Of a stretch of DNA of 64,000 nt, positions 1 through 8,042 are shown one piece after another. The DNA lies in assembly GCA_964542315.1 (NCBI GenBank), contig CAZIUA010000003.1:5105-69104 (forward strand), in the 5' to 3' direction. Each line of letters begins with the position of its first letter. The first letter of the stretch is position 1. The position numbers and the translations under genes were made by a program. The DNA is from UBA11524 sp964542315 (GTDB lineage: Bacteria; Bacillota; Clostridia; Christensenellales; Aristaeellaceae). The notes beneath the pieces are model-generated. The model saw nothing but the letters and a program-made list of their open reading frames with translations, was not told the DNA's origin and searched no databases.

Positions 1-573
1 GATAGTGGCGACCACCAGCAGCGCGTGATAATTGCCGCTGGGCTTGCGGATGTAGAGGTACACGGGGGAATAGCGTTCATCGGTCAGGTAATTCTCCATC
101 ATGGTGTTGAAAATCTGCGACCGGCGCTCGACACGCTCCACCCCGATGGCCTCGGAGATCATGTCATACGGCTCGTCCAGGTTGCGCTCGCCCGTCAGCG
201 CGGACATCGCCCCGGGCGTCATATCGACACCGATGCAGCTCAGCGCCATGGAGTACACCGCACGCGTACACATATTGCCCGCATGGAAGCCATACTCGTA
301 TCCATAGCGGCTCTTCACCGTCAGGTCGAGCATGGAGCCCTCTTCGCCGCCGAGCCAGTAGTCCGTCCGGAAGGAGGGATCGCGCCCGTTGACCTGCGAA
401 ATATAGCGGATGTATCCAGCCTGCACATCGGCCACGCCGTCTTCCGGCGGAAGGAGGAGGAATTGCTCCGCCTCTTCCACCGATGTGGCGGTGCGCAGCG
501 TCAGCGCATCTTCCGCGCCGGCGAAGGATGCCGGCAGCAGCAAGAGCAGCAGCAAGGCGAGCATACGGCGCAT
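1..573 (-). CDS. Exported C39/papain-like cysteine peptidase, 3' end outside window
   Basis: An open frame on the minus strand starts at 573 and is still open at base 1, so only the first 191 codons are visible. The start at 573 is preferred over an in-frame ATG at 579 because an AAGGAGG-type site lies 6 bases upstream of 573 and would touch 579. The product begins with MRRM and a leucine-rich signal peptide ending near SFAGA. Around residues 95-110 it has HAGNMCTRAVYSMAL, and near the window edge GNYHALLVV. This Cys-then-His arrangement resembles C39-like or papain-like peptidases. The peptidase call is inference because the active site cannot be completed here. An exported hypothetical protein is the fallback. 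Confidence 0.55.
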   Translation of the reverse strand, partial: MRRMLALLLLLLLPASFAGAEDALTLRTATSVEEAEQFLLLPPEDGVADVQAGYIRYISQVNGRDPSFRTDYWLGGEEGSMLDLTVKSRYGYEYGFHAGNMCTRAVYSMALSCIGVDMTPGAMSALTGERNLDEPYDMISEAIGVERVERRSQIFNTMMENYLTDERYSPVYLYIRKPSGNYHALLVVATI

Positions 574-606
574 GGGCATCCTCCTTTCGGTGTGAGTTTC
601 CCCTCT

Positions 607-635
607 ATTATACAGGAGAAATGGCTTCAGGGCAA
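607..635 (-). promoter_or_regulatory. Sigma-A-type promoter for the exported peptidase-like gene
   Basis: Read on the minus strand, TTGCCC (635-630) and TATAAT (612-607) are separated by 17 bases. The -10 box lies 34 bases upstream of the start at 573. Confidence 0.6.
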
Positions 636-716
636 GATGGGTGGAAAAAATTTCTGCAAAAAGGGGATCCGGCTGAAGCGGTCTGCAAAAACCGATTTCC
701 GCATCCGCCCAAGGGC

Positions 717-745
717 TTGACGGCGAATGCAAAAACCGCTATAAT
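717..745 (+). promoter_or_regulatory. Sigma-A promoter for the DUF1836 gene
   Basis: TTGACG (717-722) and TATAAT (740-745) have a 17-base spacer. Transcription should start near 752, leaving a very short leader before the ATG at 769. Confidence 0.75.
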
Positions 746-768
746 CAGCCGTAGGGAGGATGAACGGG

Positions 769-1308
769 ATGACAGCATGCATTGAGCAGTTCCGGATGCC
801 GCGCTATCGGGAGATCCCCGATGTGGGGCTGTATCTGGATCAAACGGTGAAGTACATCAACCGGTATCTGGCGCCCCTGGGGTGCATGGAGATCACCACG
901 TCGATGGTGTCCAACTATGTCAAGAAGGGCTATATCGCCAATCCGGTGCACAAGCAGTACAACGCGGAGCAGATCGCGCATCTGTTCTTCATCAGCGTGG
1001 CGAAATCTGTTCTGGCGATGGACAATATCGCCCGGATGATCGACCGCCAGCGCCAGTATTATCCGGCGGAACGCGCGTATGACTACTTCTGCGACGAGCT
1101 GGAGAATCTGCTCCAGTGTACCTTCGGGCTGAAGGACAAGCCGGAGGAGACCGGATCTCCGGACGAGCAGTCCGAAACGAAGACCATGCTGCGATCCATC
1201 ATCATCGCGGTGACGCATGTGATCTACCTCTCTAACCGCTTTGAATTGATGAAGGCGCGCGAGGAGAGCGAACAGGCTGCTGAGAACGCGGAAAAGCAGG
1301 AACCCTGA
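769..1308 (+). CDS. DUF1836 family predicted DNA-binding protein
   Basis: The 179-residue product carries the DUF1836 pattern: an N-terminal helix-turn-helix-like stretch with TTSMVSNYVKKGYI followed by HKQYNAEQIAHL, then a helical region with SVLAMDNIARMI. Families with this layout are treated as MerR-like putative regulators, but no target is known. ATG 769 is chosen over ATG 760, because a GGGAGG site at 754-759 touches the earlier codon and sits about 9 bases from the later one. The gene has its own promoter and a strong terminator at 1382-1410, so it is probably monocistronic. The C-terminal tail is acidic and low in complexity. It is unclear whether it controls the adjacent mannan operon. 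Confidence 0.8.
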   Translation: MTACIEQFRMPRYREIPDVGLYLDQTVKYINRYLAPLGCMEITTSMVSNYVKKGYIANPVHKQYNAEQIAHLFFISVAKSVLAMDNIARMIDRQRQYYPAERAYDYFCDELENLLQCTFGLKDKPEETGSPDEQSETKTMLRSIIIAVTHVIYLSNRFELMKAREESEQAAENAEKQEP

Positions 1309-1381
1309 TGGACTTGCTGCGGTCTCGTCGTGGCGTTTCGCGAACGAAGGCTCCTGAAAAAATCATGGATGGGATATCTGT

Positions 1382-1410
1382 GCCGCAGCAAACAAGGCTG
1401 CGGCTTTTTT
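1382..1410 (+). terminator. Rho-independent terminator after the DUF1836 gene
   Basis: GCCGCAGC (1382-1389) pairs with GCTGCGGC (1397-1404) around a 7-base loop and is followed by six T residues. Confidence 0.85.
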
Positions 1411-1586
1411 ATGCGGCGGTTTGTTAAGCACGTGTTAGGTTACATATAAAAAGAATGATAGGCATCTATGAGAAATAAGCATCCGAAATAACGACAAAAT
1501 CCGAATAATAGGCAAGGGAAGGCGGAAGAAAAGCCGTTTTCCCTTTGCTTTTTTTAGTAAAAACAGCCCAAATGAACCAAAAAGCC

Positions 1587-1615
1587 TTGCACAAAGGGGC
1601 AATGTGATGTATAAT
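1587..1615 (+). promoter_or_regulatory. Sigma-A promoter of the 14-kb mannan operon
   Basis: TTGCAC (1587-1592) and a perfect TATAAT (1610-1615) are 17 bases apart. The site overlaps an in-frame upstream ATG (1604), so the true start of the first gene must lie downstream, at 1673. It is the only convincing promoter seen before the terminator at 16080. Bases 1411-1586 are AT-rich and I see no gene in them. Confidence 0.85.
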
Positions 1616-1672
1616 AAAGAAAAAGTCACAATTCAAGCTAACAAGAAGTTAACGAGAGGGTGGGCGCAGTTT

Positions 1673-3142
1673 ATGGATCGAAGCAACCTGACGCGCGGCC
1701 TGGCGGCGTTGGCCGTGGCTGCAGGGGTATGCATAGGCAGCGGCCTGGCGGAGGACGCGTACATCGACAAGGTGGAGGCTGAGACCGGCACGCTGCTGGG
1801 ACAGGCGCAGGTCGCCGCGACGGGCGTATCCGTCAGCAAGCTGGAGCATGACGGCGATGGCGTCGAGGTCACGCTGACCGTGCCGGAAGCAGGGCATTAC
1901 GACATCATCGTGCATCAGGCCAGCATCGGCGGCACGGAAAAGATCAACTTCGTCTCCGCCAACGGGCAACGCGTGGGGGAGGTCACATCCCCTGGTTCCA
2001 AATGGAATGACGGCGTGGTCGAATACGTCTGGCTGGAGCAGGGCGAGAACAAGGTGTCCGTCACCAAGTCCTGGGGATGGATCACCATTGATTACATCGC
2101 TGTGAAAAAGAGCGCGCCCTTCCCGGCGGACGTCTACGATGTGGCGCCGACCCTCATCAACCCCAATGCCACCGTGGAGGCCAGGCGCCTGATGACCTTC
2201 CTCTGCGACAATTACGGCAAGAAGATCATCTCCGGCCAGCAGTGCCAGGAAGGCCCCTTCGGCATGAGCGTTGCCGGTGTGTGGCGCGGCCTGGGCGGCA
2301 GCGATTATCCCGCCGTCGTGGGCATGGACGTCATCTCCTATGCGCCGGCGCGCGTGGCCAAGGGCGATACGAGCAAGGTGACTGAATACGCCATCGAATA
2401 TTGGGAGAAGGGCGGCATCGTTACCCTCTGCTGGCACTGGTGCCCGGATGGCAAATATGACAACGGCAAGAACAACTGGGGCACCTTCTACACCGAATAT
2501 ACCAATTTCGACCTGGCCAAGGCCATGAGCGGTGAGGACGCATACGGCTATGAGCATCTGCTGGCGGACATCGACGCCATCGCCGCGGAGCTCAAGAAAC
2601 TCCAGGATGCGGGCGTGCCGGTGCTCTGGCGTCCCCTGCATGAGGCCAGCGGCGGCTGGTTCTGGTGGGGGGCATCCGGCCCGGAACCCTATCTGGAATT
2701 GTACAAGCTCCTCTATGACCGGCTGACCAATGTCCACGGGCTGAACAACCTCATCTGGGTGTGGAATGGTCAGGATGCGGCATGGTATCCAGGTGACGAA
2801 TATGTGGATATCATCGGCGAGGACATCTATCCCGGCGAAAAGGTGTATACCTCGCAGGCGGCGCGCTTCCTCAAGGCGCTGAGCTACACCGATACGCGCA
2901 AGATCATCACCCTGTCGGAGAATGGCTGCATCCCCGATCCGGATCAGTGCCTGCGTGATGAGGCGGTGTGGAGCTGGTGGTGCACCTGGGAGGGCGAATT
3001 CGTCCTCAAGAGCGCCAGCTTCAACGATTACTCCGAGCGATACACCGAAAAGAGCATGCTCAACAAGGCCTACAAGCATGACAGCGTCATCACCCGCAAG
3101 ACGCTGCCCGACCTCAAGAACTACCCGCTGCGGGATGAGTAA
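1673..3142 (+). CDS. Exported GH26 beta-mannanase with N-terminal CBM35-like domain
   Basis: The 489-residue protein has a signal peptide of about 27 residues (LAALAVAAGVCIGSGLA). A CBM6/35-like domain at roughly 30-145 begins with VEAETG and ends ITIDYIAVKK. A GH26 barrel occupies about 165-480. The family acid/base is Glu324 in WRPLHE and the nucleophile is Glu416 in LSENG; GH26 enzymes cut beta-1,4-mannan. The start at 1673 is set by the promoter at 1587-1615 and a GAGAGGG site about 9 bases upstream. It opens an operon with a carbohydrate ABC importer, so it probably supplies oligosaccharides for uptake. The substrate could also be a mixed-linkage glucan, which some GH26 members cut. Confidence 0.9.
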   Translation: MDRSNLTRGLAALAVAAGVCIGSGLAEDAYIDKVEAETGTLLGQAQVAATGVSVSKLEHDGDGVEVTLTVPEAGHYDIIVHQASIGGTEKINFVSANGQRVGEVTSPGSKWNDGVVEYVWLEQGENKVSVTKSWGWITIDYIAVKKSAPFPADVYDVAPTLINPNATVEARRLMTFLCDNYGKKIISGQQCQEGPFGMSVAGVWRGLGGSDYPAVVGMDVISYAPARVAKGDTSKVTEYAIEYWEKGGIVTLCWHWCPDGKYDNGKNNWGTFYTEYTNFDLAKAMSGEDAYGYEHLLADIDAIAAELKKLQDAGVPVLWRPLHEASGGWFWWGASGPEPYLELYKLLYDRLTNVHGLNNLIWVWNGQDAAWYPGDEYVDIIGEDIYPGEKVYTSQAARFLKALSYTDTRKIITLSENGCIPDPDQCLRDEAVWSWWCTWEGEFVLKSASFNDYSERYTEKSMLNKAYKHDSVITRKTLPDLKNYPLRDE

Positions 3143-3168
3143 GATTCGATGATTGGATGGTGAACACA

Positions 3169-6168
3169 GTGAAAAGGACAATCAGCCTGGTGGGTCTGCT
3201 TCTGGCCCTGCTTCTGGCCTGTACGGCGCTGGCGGACGCCAATGGTGCAACGGCACTGACGGCTGCCGATTACCAGAACATCGTCAGCACCTACTCCATC
3301 AATGCCGACATTCCCAGCTATGCGGACTATCTTGAGGCGCATGAGGAAGCGCAGCGCCCCGATGCCGCCGTGACGATCGATGCGGACACCTTCGTCCGCT
3401 ATGAGGACGCAGGCGAGGCGGTCGAGCCGTCCATCCTGGCGGACTATGACGGCGAAAAGGGCAATGCCGTGCTGACCGGTGAGGAATCCCTCATCGAGTG
3501 GGTCGTTACCGTGCCGGAAAGCGGCCTGTATGACCTGAACGTGCGCTATTACCCCTATGAGGGAAAGAACGGCGCCATCCAGCGCGCCTTCTTCATCGAC
3601 GGCGCCCTGCCCTATGATGAGCTGGCGCTGGTGGAATTCAACCGCGTGTGGCAGAATGGCGACTTCGCTGAATATGTGGATGAAAACGGCGTGACCCTGC
3701 GCCAGTGGAACAAGGATAACCAGGGCAACGACCTGAAGCCCTCCGCCAAGGAAGCCCCCGAATGGCAGAGCAAGGGCCTCTACGATTCCAATGGCTACAT
3801 CACCGAGCAGCTCAGCGTCTACCTGACGGAAGGCGAGCACACCCTGACCCTGCTGGCCATGCGCGAGCCGATGCTCATCCGCTCCATCACGCTGGAAAAC
3901 GCCGAGCAGATCGCGTCCTATGCGGATGTGAAGGCGGCAGGCGATGCGGCCGGGCAGAAGGACACCTCCGGCGTGTCCGTCCGCTTTGAGGCGGAAAACG
4001 CGGTCAAGACCTCCTCTCAGATGCTCTATCCCGTGCAGGATCAGTCCTCCGCGGCGGTGTATCCGGCGTCCACCCGCTATCTGCTGAACAATGCCATCGG
4101 CGGCAACGGCTGGAAGAACGCCGGGCAGTGGATCGAGTGGCACTTCGAGGTGCCGGAGGATGGTTATTACGCTATCTCCCTGTATGACAAGCAGAACTTT
4201 GTGCGCGGTATCAACTGCTACCGCAAGATCTATGTGGATGGCGCGGTGCCTTTTGCGGAATTCAACGCCTATGGCTTCGGCTATGACGCCAAGTGGCGCA
4301 TGGAGACCCTGAAAGACGCAAGCGGCGAACCCTACCGCGTGTACCTGACCAAGGGCGAGCACACCCTGCGCATGGAGGTCGTCCTGGGCGACATGGCGCA
4401 GATCATCGCCGAGGTGCAGAACTGCGTCCAGCAGCTCAACGACATCTACCGTCAGGTGATCTACATCACCGGCGTTGCCCCTGACCAGTATCGCGATTAC
4501 CAGATCGAGAGCTCCCTGCCCGGGCTGGAGGATGCACTCATCCAGGTGCAGGAGGACCTGCGCGTGGCCATGGCGGCGCTGGAGGTCACGGCGGGCTCCA
4601 ACTCCGACAAGATGACCGTCCTGCGCACGATGGATGACCAGCTGACCGAGCTGATCAAGGATCAGGAGCGCTTCACCGAGGTGCTGTCCTCCTACAAGAC
4701 CAATGTGCGCGCCTGCGGCAACTGGATCACCCAGGTGCTGGGCATGCCCCTGCAGGTGGACCGCCTTTACATCCACTCGGCGGATGTGTCCCCCAAGGCG
4801 GAGGGCGAGAACTGGCTCAATGGGCTCATCCATGAGGCCAAGCGCATGTACTATTCCTTCATCATCGACTACAACCAGGTCGGCAACGTGGCTGACGAGG
4901 ATGGCGAAAACGTGGTGCTGACGCTGTGGATCGGCACCGGCCGCGACCAGGCTAATGTCATCAAGGCGCTGATCGATGAGAAGTTCACGCCGGAGACGGG
5001 CATCTCCGTCAACGTGCAGCTGGTGGACATGAACACCCTTCTGCGCGCGACCCTGTCCGGCGAAGGCCCTGACGTGGCCATCCAGGTGGCGAATACCAAC
5101 GGCATCGCCGGCGGCGTGCTCAATACCGGCAACGATACGCCGGTGAACTACGGCCTGCGTGAGGCGGTGCTGGATCTGGCACAGTTCGACGATTTCGAGA
5201 CGGTGGCCGACCGCTTCGCCCCGGCCTCCCTGGTGCCTTTCTCCTTCAACGGCGCGACCTACGCCCTGCCGGACACCATGACCTTCCCCATGATGTTCTA
5301 CCGCAAGGACATCCTGGCTGAGATCGGTCTGGAAGTCCCCGCCACCTGGGATGAGGTCAAGGTCGCCATGACCATCCTGGCCAAGAACCAGATGGAGTTC
5401 GGCATGCTGCCCTCCGAGCAGATCTTCGCCATGCTGCTGTTCCAGAACGGCGGCGAGTATTACACCGAGGGCGGTATGGCTTCCGCGCTGGATGACGATA
5501 TCGCCATCAACGTGTTCAAGCGCTACTGCGAATACTACACAGACTACAAGCTGGACAAGGCCACCAGCGTGGAGGAACGCTTCCGCACGGGTGAATGTCC
5601 CATCATCATCTCCGACTACACCACCTACAACAACCTGCAGGTGTCCGCACCGGATATCAAGGGCCTGTGGGATTTCACCATCGTCCCCGGCACGGTGCAG
5701 GCGGATGGCAGCATCAACCACGCCACCGGTGCATCCGGCCTGGCGGATATCATCATGAGCGCCACGGAGCACCCCGCGGAGAGCTGGGAGTTCCTCAAGT
5801 GGTGGACCTCTGCTGAGATCCAGACCCTCTACGGCCGTGAGATGGAATCCCTCATGGGCGCCTCCGCCCGTGTGGCCACCGCCAACAAGGAAGCCTTGGC
5901 GAACCTCTCCTGGCCGATGAAGGACTACAAGGCCCTCGTCGCCCAGATGGAGCAGGTCAAGGGCATCCCCCAGGTGCCGGGCGGCTATTACACCTGGCGC
6001 AATGTCAACAATGCCTTCTACACCATCACCAACAATACGGCCACCAACAATACCACCCCGCGTGAAGCGCTGATGGACAAGGTCTTCTACATCAACGCCG
6101 AGATCAACTACAAGCGGGCGGAGTTCGGGCTCCCGCTCGCCGCCGATGTGAAGGAGGAGCAGCAATGA
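3169..6168 (+). CDS. CBM-fused extracellular solute-binding protein of carbohydrate ABC importer
   Basis: This protein of about 999 residues is more than twice the usual size of a family-1 sugar-binding protein. A signal peptide (SLVGLLLALLLACTALA) is followed by two beta-rich CBM-like domains, roughly residues 55-250 and 270-420, the second starting VRFEAENAV. A helical linker leads to a complete type-1 binding protein from about residue 580, with VVLTLWIGTGRDQ, GEGPDVAI and LPDTMTFPMMFYRKD. GTG 3169 is preferred because GGATGG lies 8 bases upstream; ATG 3157 is possible. LLAC could be a lipobox, though cleavage after ALA is equally plausible. It lies 26 bases after the mannanase and overlaps the first permease, so it is cotranscribed. 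The fused domains may tether polymer near the transporter. Confidence 0.87.
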   Translation: MKRTISLVGLLLALLLACTALADANGATALTAADYQNIVSTYSINADIPSYADYLEAHEEAQRPDAAVTIDADTFVRYEDAGEAVEPSILADYDGEKGNAVLTGEESLIEWVVTVPESGLYDLNVRYYPYEGKNGAIQRAFFIDGALPYDELALVEFNRVWQNGDFAEYVDENGVTLRQWNKDNQGNDLKPSAKEAPEWQSKGLYDSNGYITEQLSVYLTEGEHTLTLLAMREPMLIRSITLENAEQIASYADVKAAGDAAGQKDTSGVSVRFEAENAVKTSSQMLYPVQDQSSAAVYPASTRYLLNNAIGGNGWKNAGQWIEWHFEVPEDGYYAISLYDKQNFVRGINCYRKIYVDGAVPFAEFNAYGFGYDAKWRMETLKDASGEPYRVYLTKGEHTLRMEVVLGDMAQIIAEVQNCVQQLNDIYRQVIYITGVAPDQYRDYQIESSLPGLEDALIQVQEDLRVAMAALEVTAGSNSDKMTVLRTMDDQLTELIKDQERFTEVLSSYKTNVRACGNWITQVLGMPLQVDRLYIHSADVSPKAEGENWLNGLIHEAKRMYYSFIIDYNQVGNVADEDGENVVLTLWIGTGRDQANVIKALIDEKFTPETGISVNVQLVDMNTLLRATLSGEGPDVAIQVANTNGIAGGVLNTGNDTPVNYGLREAVLDLAQFDDFETVADRFAPASLVPFSFNGATYALPDTMTFPMMFYRKDILAEIGLEVPATWDEVKVAMTILAKNQMEFGMLPSEQIFAMLLFQNGGEYYTEGGMASALDDDIAINVFKRYCEYYTDYKLDKATSVEERFRTGECPIIISDYTTYNNLQVSAPDIKGLWDFTIVPGTVQADGSINHATGASGLADIIMSATEHPAESWEFLKWWTSAEIQTLYGREMESLMGASARVATANKEALANLSWPMKDYKALVAQMEQVKGIPQVPGGYYTWRNVNNAFYTITNNTATNNTTPREALMDKVFYINAEINYKRAEFGLPLAADVKEEQQ

Positions 6169-7088
6169 CGGCAATGAATCGCCCCGTGCAAAAGCGCACG
6201 CCCCTGCTCAAACAGGTGCAGCGCTCCTATGCGTCCTACCTGATGATAGCGCCCTATTTCATCCTGTTCTTCCTCTTCACCGTCCTGCCGGTGGTGATGG
6301 CCATCGTGGTCTCCTTCACCGACTGGAACATGCTTCAAATGCCGAATTTCGTCGGCTGGAACAACTATGTCAAGCTCATCCTGGATGACGATATCTTTAT
6401 GATCTCCCTGAAGAACACGCTGATCTTCGCCGTCGTCACGGGCCCGGTGAGCTACATGCTCTGTCTGCTCTTTGCGTGGATCATCAACGAATTCAACCGC
6501 GGCCTGCGTACCGTGCTGACGCTGATCTTCTACGCGCCGTCCATCTGCGGCAACGCCTACATGGTCTGGAACCTCATCCTCACCGGCGACCGCTACGGCT
6601 ACCTCAACGGCATCCTGCTCAAGCTGGACATCATCAACGAGCCGATCCTGTGGATGCAGACGGAACAGTATGTGCTGCCGGTGCTGATCATCGTGCAGCT
6701 GTGGCTGAGCCTTGGTACGGGCTTCCTGTCCTTCATCGCCGGTTTGCAGACGGTGGACAAGAATATGTATGAGGCCGCGGCCATCGACGGCATCAAGAAC
6801 CGCTGGCAGGAGCTGTGGTATGTGACCCTGCCCGCGATGAAGCCCCAGCTGCTCTTCGGCGCGGTGATGCAGATCACCCAGTCCTTCGCTGTGGCGGATA
6901 TCTCCATCAACCTGGCGGGCAACCCCTCGGTCAACTACGCCGGCGCGACCATCGTCACCCACCTGCTGGACTATGGCTCCACCAGGCTGGACATGGGCTA
7001 TGCGTCCGCCATCGCCACCATCCTCTTCCTGCTGATGGTCGGCACGAATAAGCTGGTACAGAAACTGCTGGGAAGGGTGGGTGAGTAA
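6165..7088 (+). CDS. Carbohydrate ABC transporter permease, MalF/UgpA type
   Basis: This 307-residue integral membrane protein has six predicted segments and the binding-protein-dependent permease signature around EAAAIDGIKNRWQELWYVTLP (residues about 203-223), the loop that docks the ATPase. Its ATG overlaps the stop of the solute-binding protein (ATGA), and an AAGGAGG site lies just upstream, indicating translational coupling. It pairs with the permease at 7092. No ATPase is encoded in the operon, so a shared MsmX-type ATPase from elsewhere must power it. The assignment to the co-encoded binding protein is inferred from gene order. Confidence 0.92.
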   Translation: MTAMNRPVQKRTPLLKQVQRSYASYLMIAPYFILFFLFTVLPVVMAIVVSFTDWNMLQMPNFVGWNNYVKLILDDDIFMISLKNTLIFAVVTGPVSYMLCLLFAWIINEFNRGLRTVLTLIFYAPSICGNAYMVWNLILTGDRYGYLNGILLKLDIINEPILWMQTEQYVLPVLIIVQLWLSLGTGFLSFIAGLQTVDKNMYEAAAIDGIKNRWQELWYVTLPAMKPQLLFGAVMQITQSFAVADISINLAGNPSVNYAGATIVTHLLDYGSTRLDMGYASAIATILFLLMVGTNKLVQKLLGRVGE

Positions 7089-7091
7089 GCC

Positions 7092-8030
7092 ATGAGTGAA
7101 ATGCTGAAGGGTCAGGTCCGCGTCAAGGATCTTCCGCCCAAGCTGCAGAAGAAGCTCCGCCGGCAGAAGATCGTCCCCTCCCTCAAGTCCAAGAAGCTCA
7201 ACCGCTCCGTGGCGGGCAACACGCTTCTGTTCACCCTGATGGGCATCTGCGCCGTGTTCATGGTGCTGCCCCTGGTGATGATCGTCAACAATGCCCTCAA
7301 GCCCCTGGACGAATTGTATCAGTATCCCCCGAAGATCTGGGTGCGCAATCCTCACCTGGAGAACTTCTCCGACCTGTTCAATCTGATGAATGACTCCTGG
7401 GTGCCGTTCTCCCGATATATGATGAACACCGTCATCATCACCGGCCTGGGCATGGTGGGTCACGTCGTGGTGGCGTCCCTGGCGGCGTATCCGCTGGCGA
7501 AGCACCACTTCCCCGGCAAGAACATCCTGTTCAGCATGGTCGTCCTGTCGATGATGTTCTCCTGGACGGTCACGCAGATCCCCCAGTATGCCATCATCTC
7601 CTGGCTGGGCATCAACAATACCTACTGGGCGCTGGTGCTGCCGGCCTTCGCATTCGGCATGGGCCTGTATCTGATGAAGCAGTTCATGGAGCCCCTGCCG
7701 GATTCGCTGATGGAATCCGCACGCATCCAGGGTGCGAACGAGTGGCAGATCTTCTGGAAGATCGTCATGCCCAATGTCAAGCCCGCGTGGCTGACGCTGG
7801 CCATCTTCCAGTTCCAGCAGATGTGGGGCAACACCGGCTCCCTCTTCCTGCGTGATGAGCAATTGAAGCCCATGCAGTTCGCCCTGCAGCAGATCACGGC
7901 AGGCGGCGTGTCCCGCGCGGGCGCGGCGGCAGCGGTGACCTTCATCATCGCGGCGGTGCCGATCGCGTTCTTCCTGCTGTGCCAGTCGTCCATTCTTGAG
8001 ACCATGACCACATCCGGTATGAAGGACTAA
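7092..8030 (+). CDS. Carbohydrate ABC transporter permease, MalG/UgpE type
   Basis: The 312-residue product has a basic N-terminal cytoplasmic stretch, then six membrane segments. Near residues 214-235 it has the permease motif ESARIQGANEWQIFWKIVMP. MalG-type permeases form heterodimers with MalF-type partners, here the gene ending 3 bases upstream. The SKKLNRSVAGN segment before the first helix is longer than usual. Together with 6165-7088 it makes the first of two complete permease pairs in this operon. Confidence 0.92.
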   Translation: MSEMLKGQVRVKDLPPKLQKKLRRQKIVPSLKSKKLNRSVAGNTLLFTLMGICAVFMVLPLVMIVNNALKPLDELYQYPPKIWVRNPHLENFSDLFNLMNDSWVPFSRYMMNTVIITGLGMVGHVVVASLAAYPLAKHHFPGKNILFSMVVLSMMFSWTVTQIPQYAIISWLGINNTYWALVLPAFAFGMGLYLMKQFMEPLPDSLMESARIQGANEWQIFWKIVMPNVKPAWLTLAIFQFQQMWGNTGSLFLRDEQLKPMQFALQQITAGGVSRAGAAAAVTFIIAAVPIAFFLLCQSSILETMTTSGMKD

Positions 8031-8042
8031 GGAGGGAGCGAT

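Noticed and set aside
1604..1672. In-frame upstream extension of the GH26 gene.
   Set aside because: The -10 box of a perfect-spacing promoter lies at 1610-1615, inside the extension, so it would not be transcribed.
3121..6174. Very long open frames antisense to real genes (also 1649-3181, 8061-10772, 39054-42269 and 58266-61412 on the minus strand, and 42385-45324 and 54957-57944 on the plus strand).
   Set aside because: They mirror genes with recognised domains, have repetitive Asp/His/Gly/Val-rich composition, and lack ribosome sites. They arise from the GC-rich third positions of the true genes.
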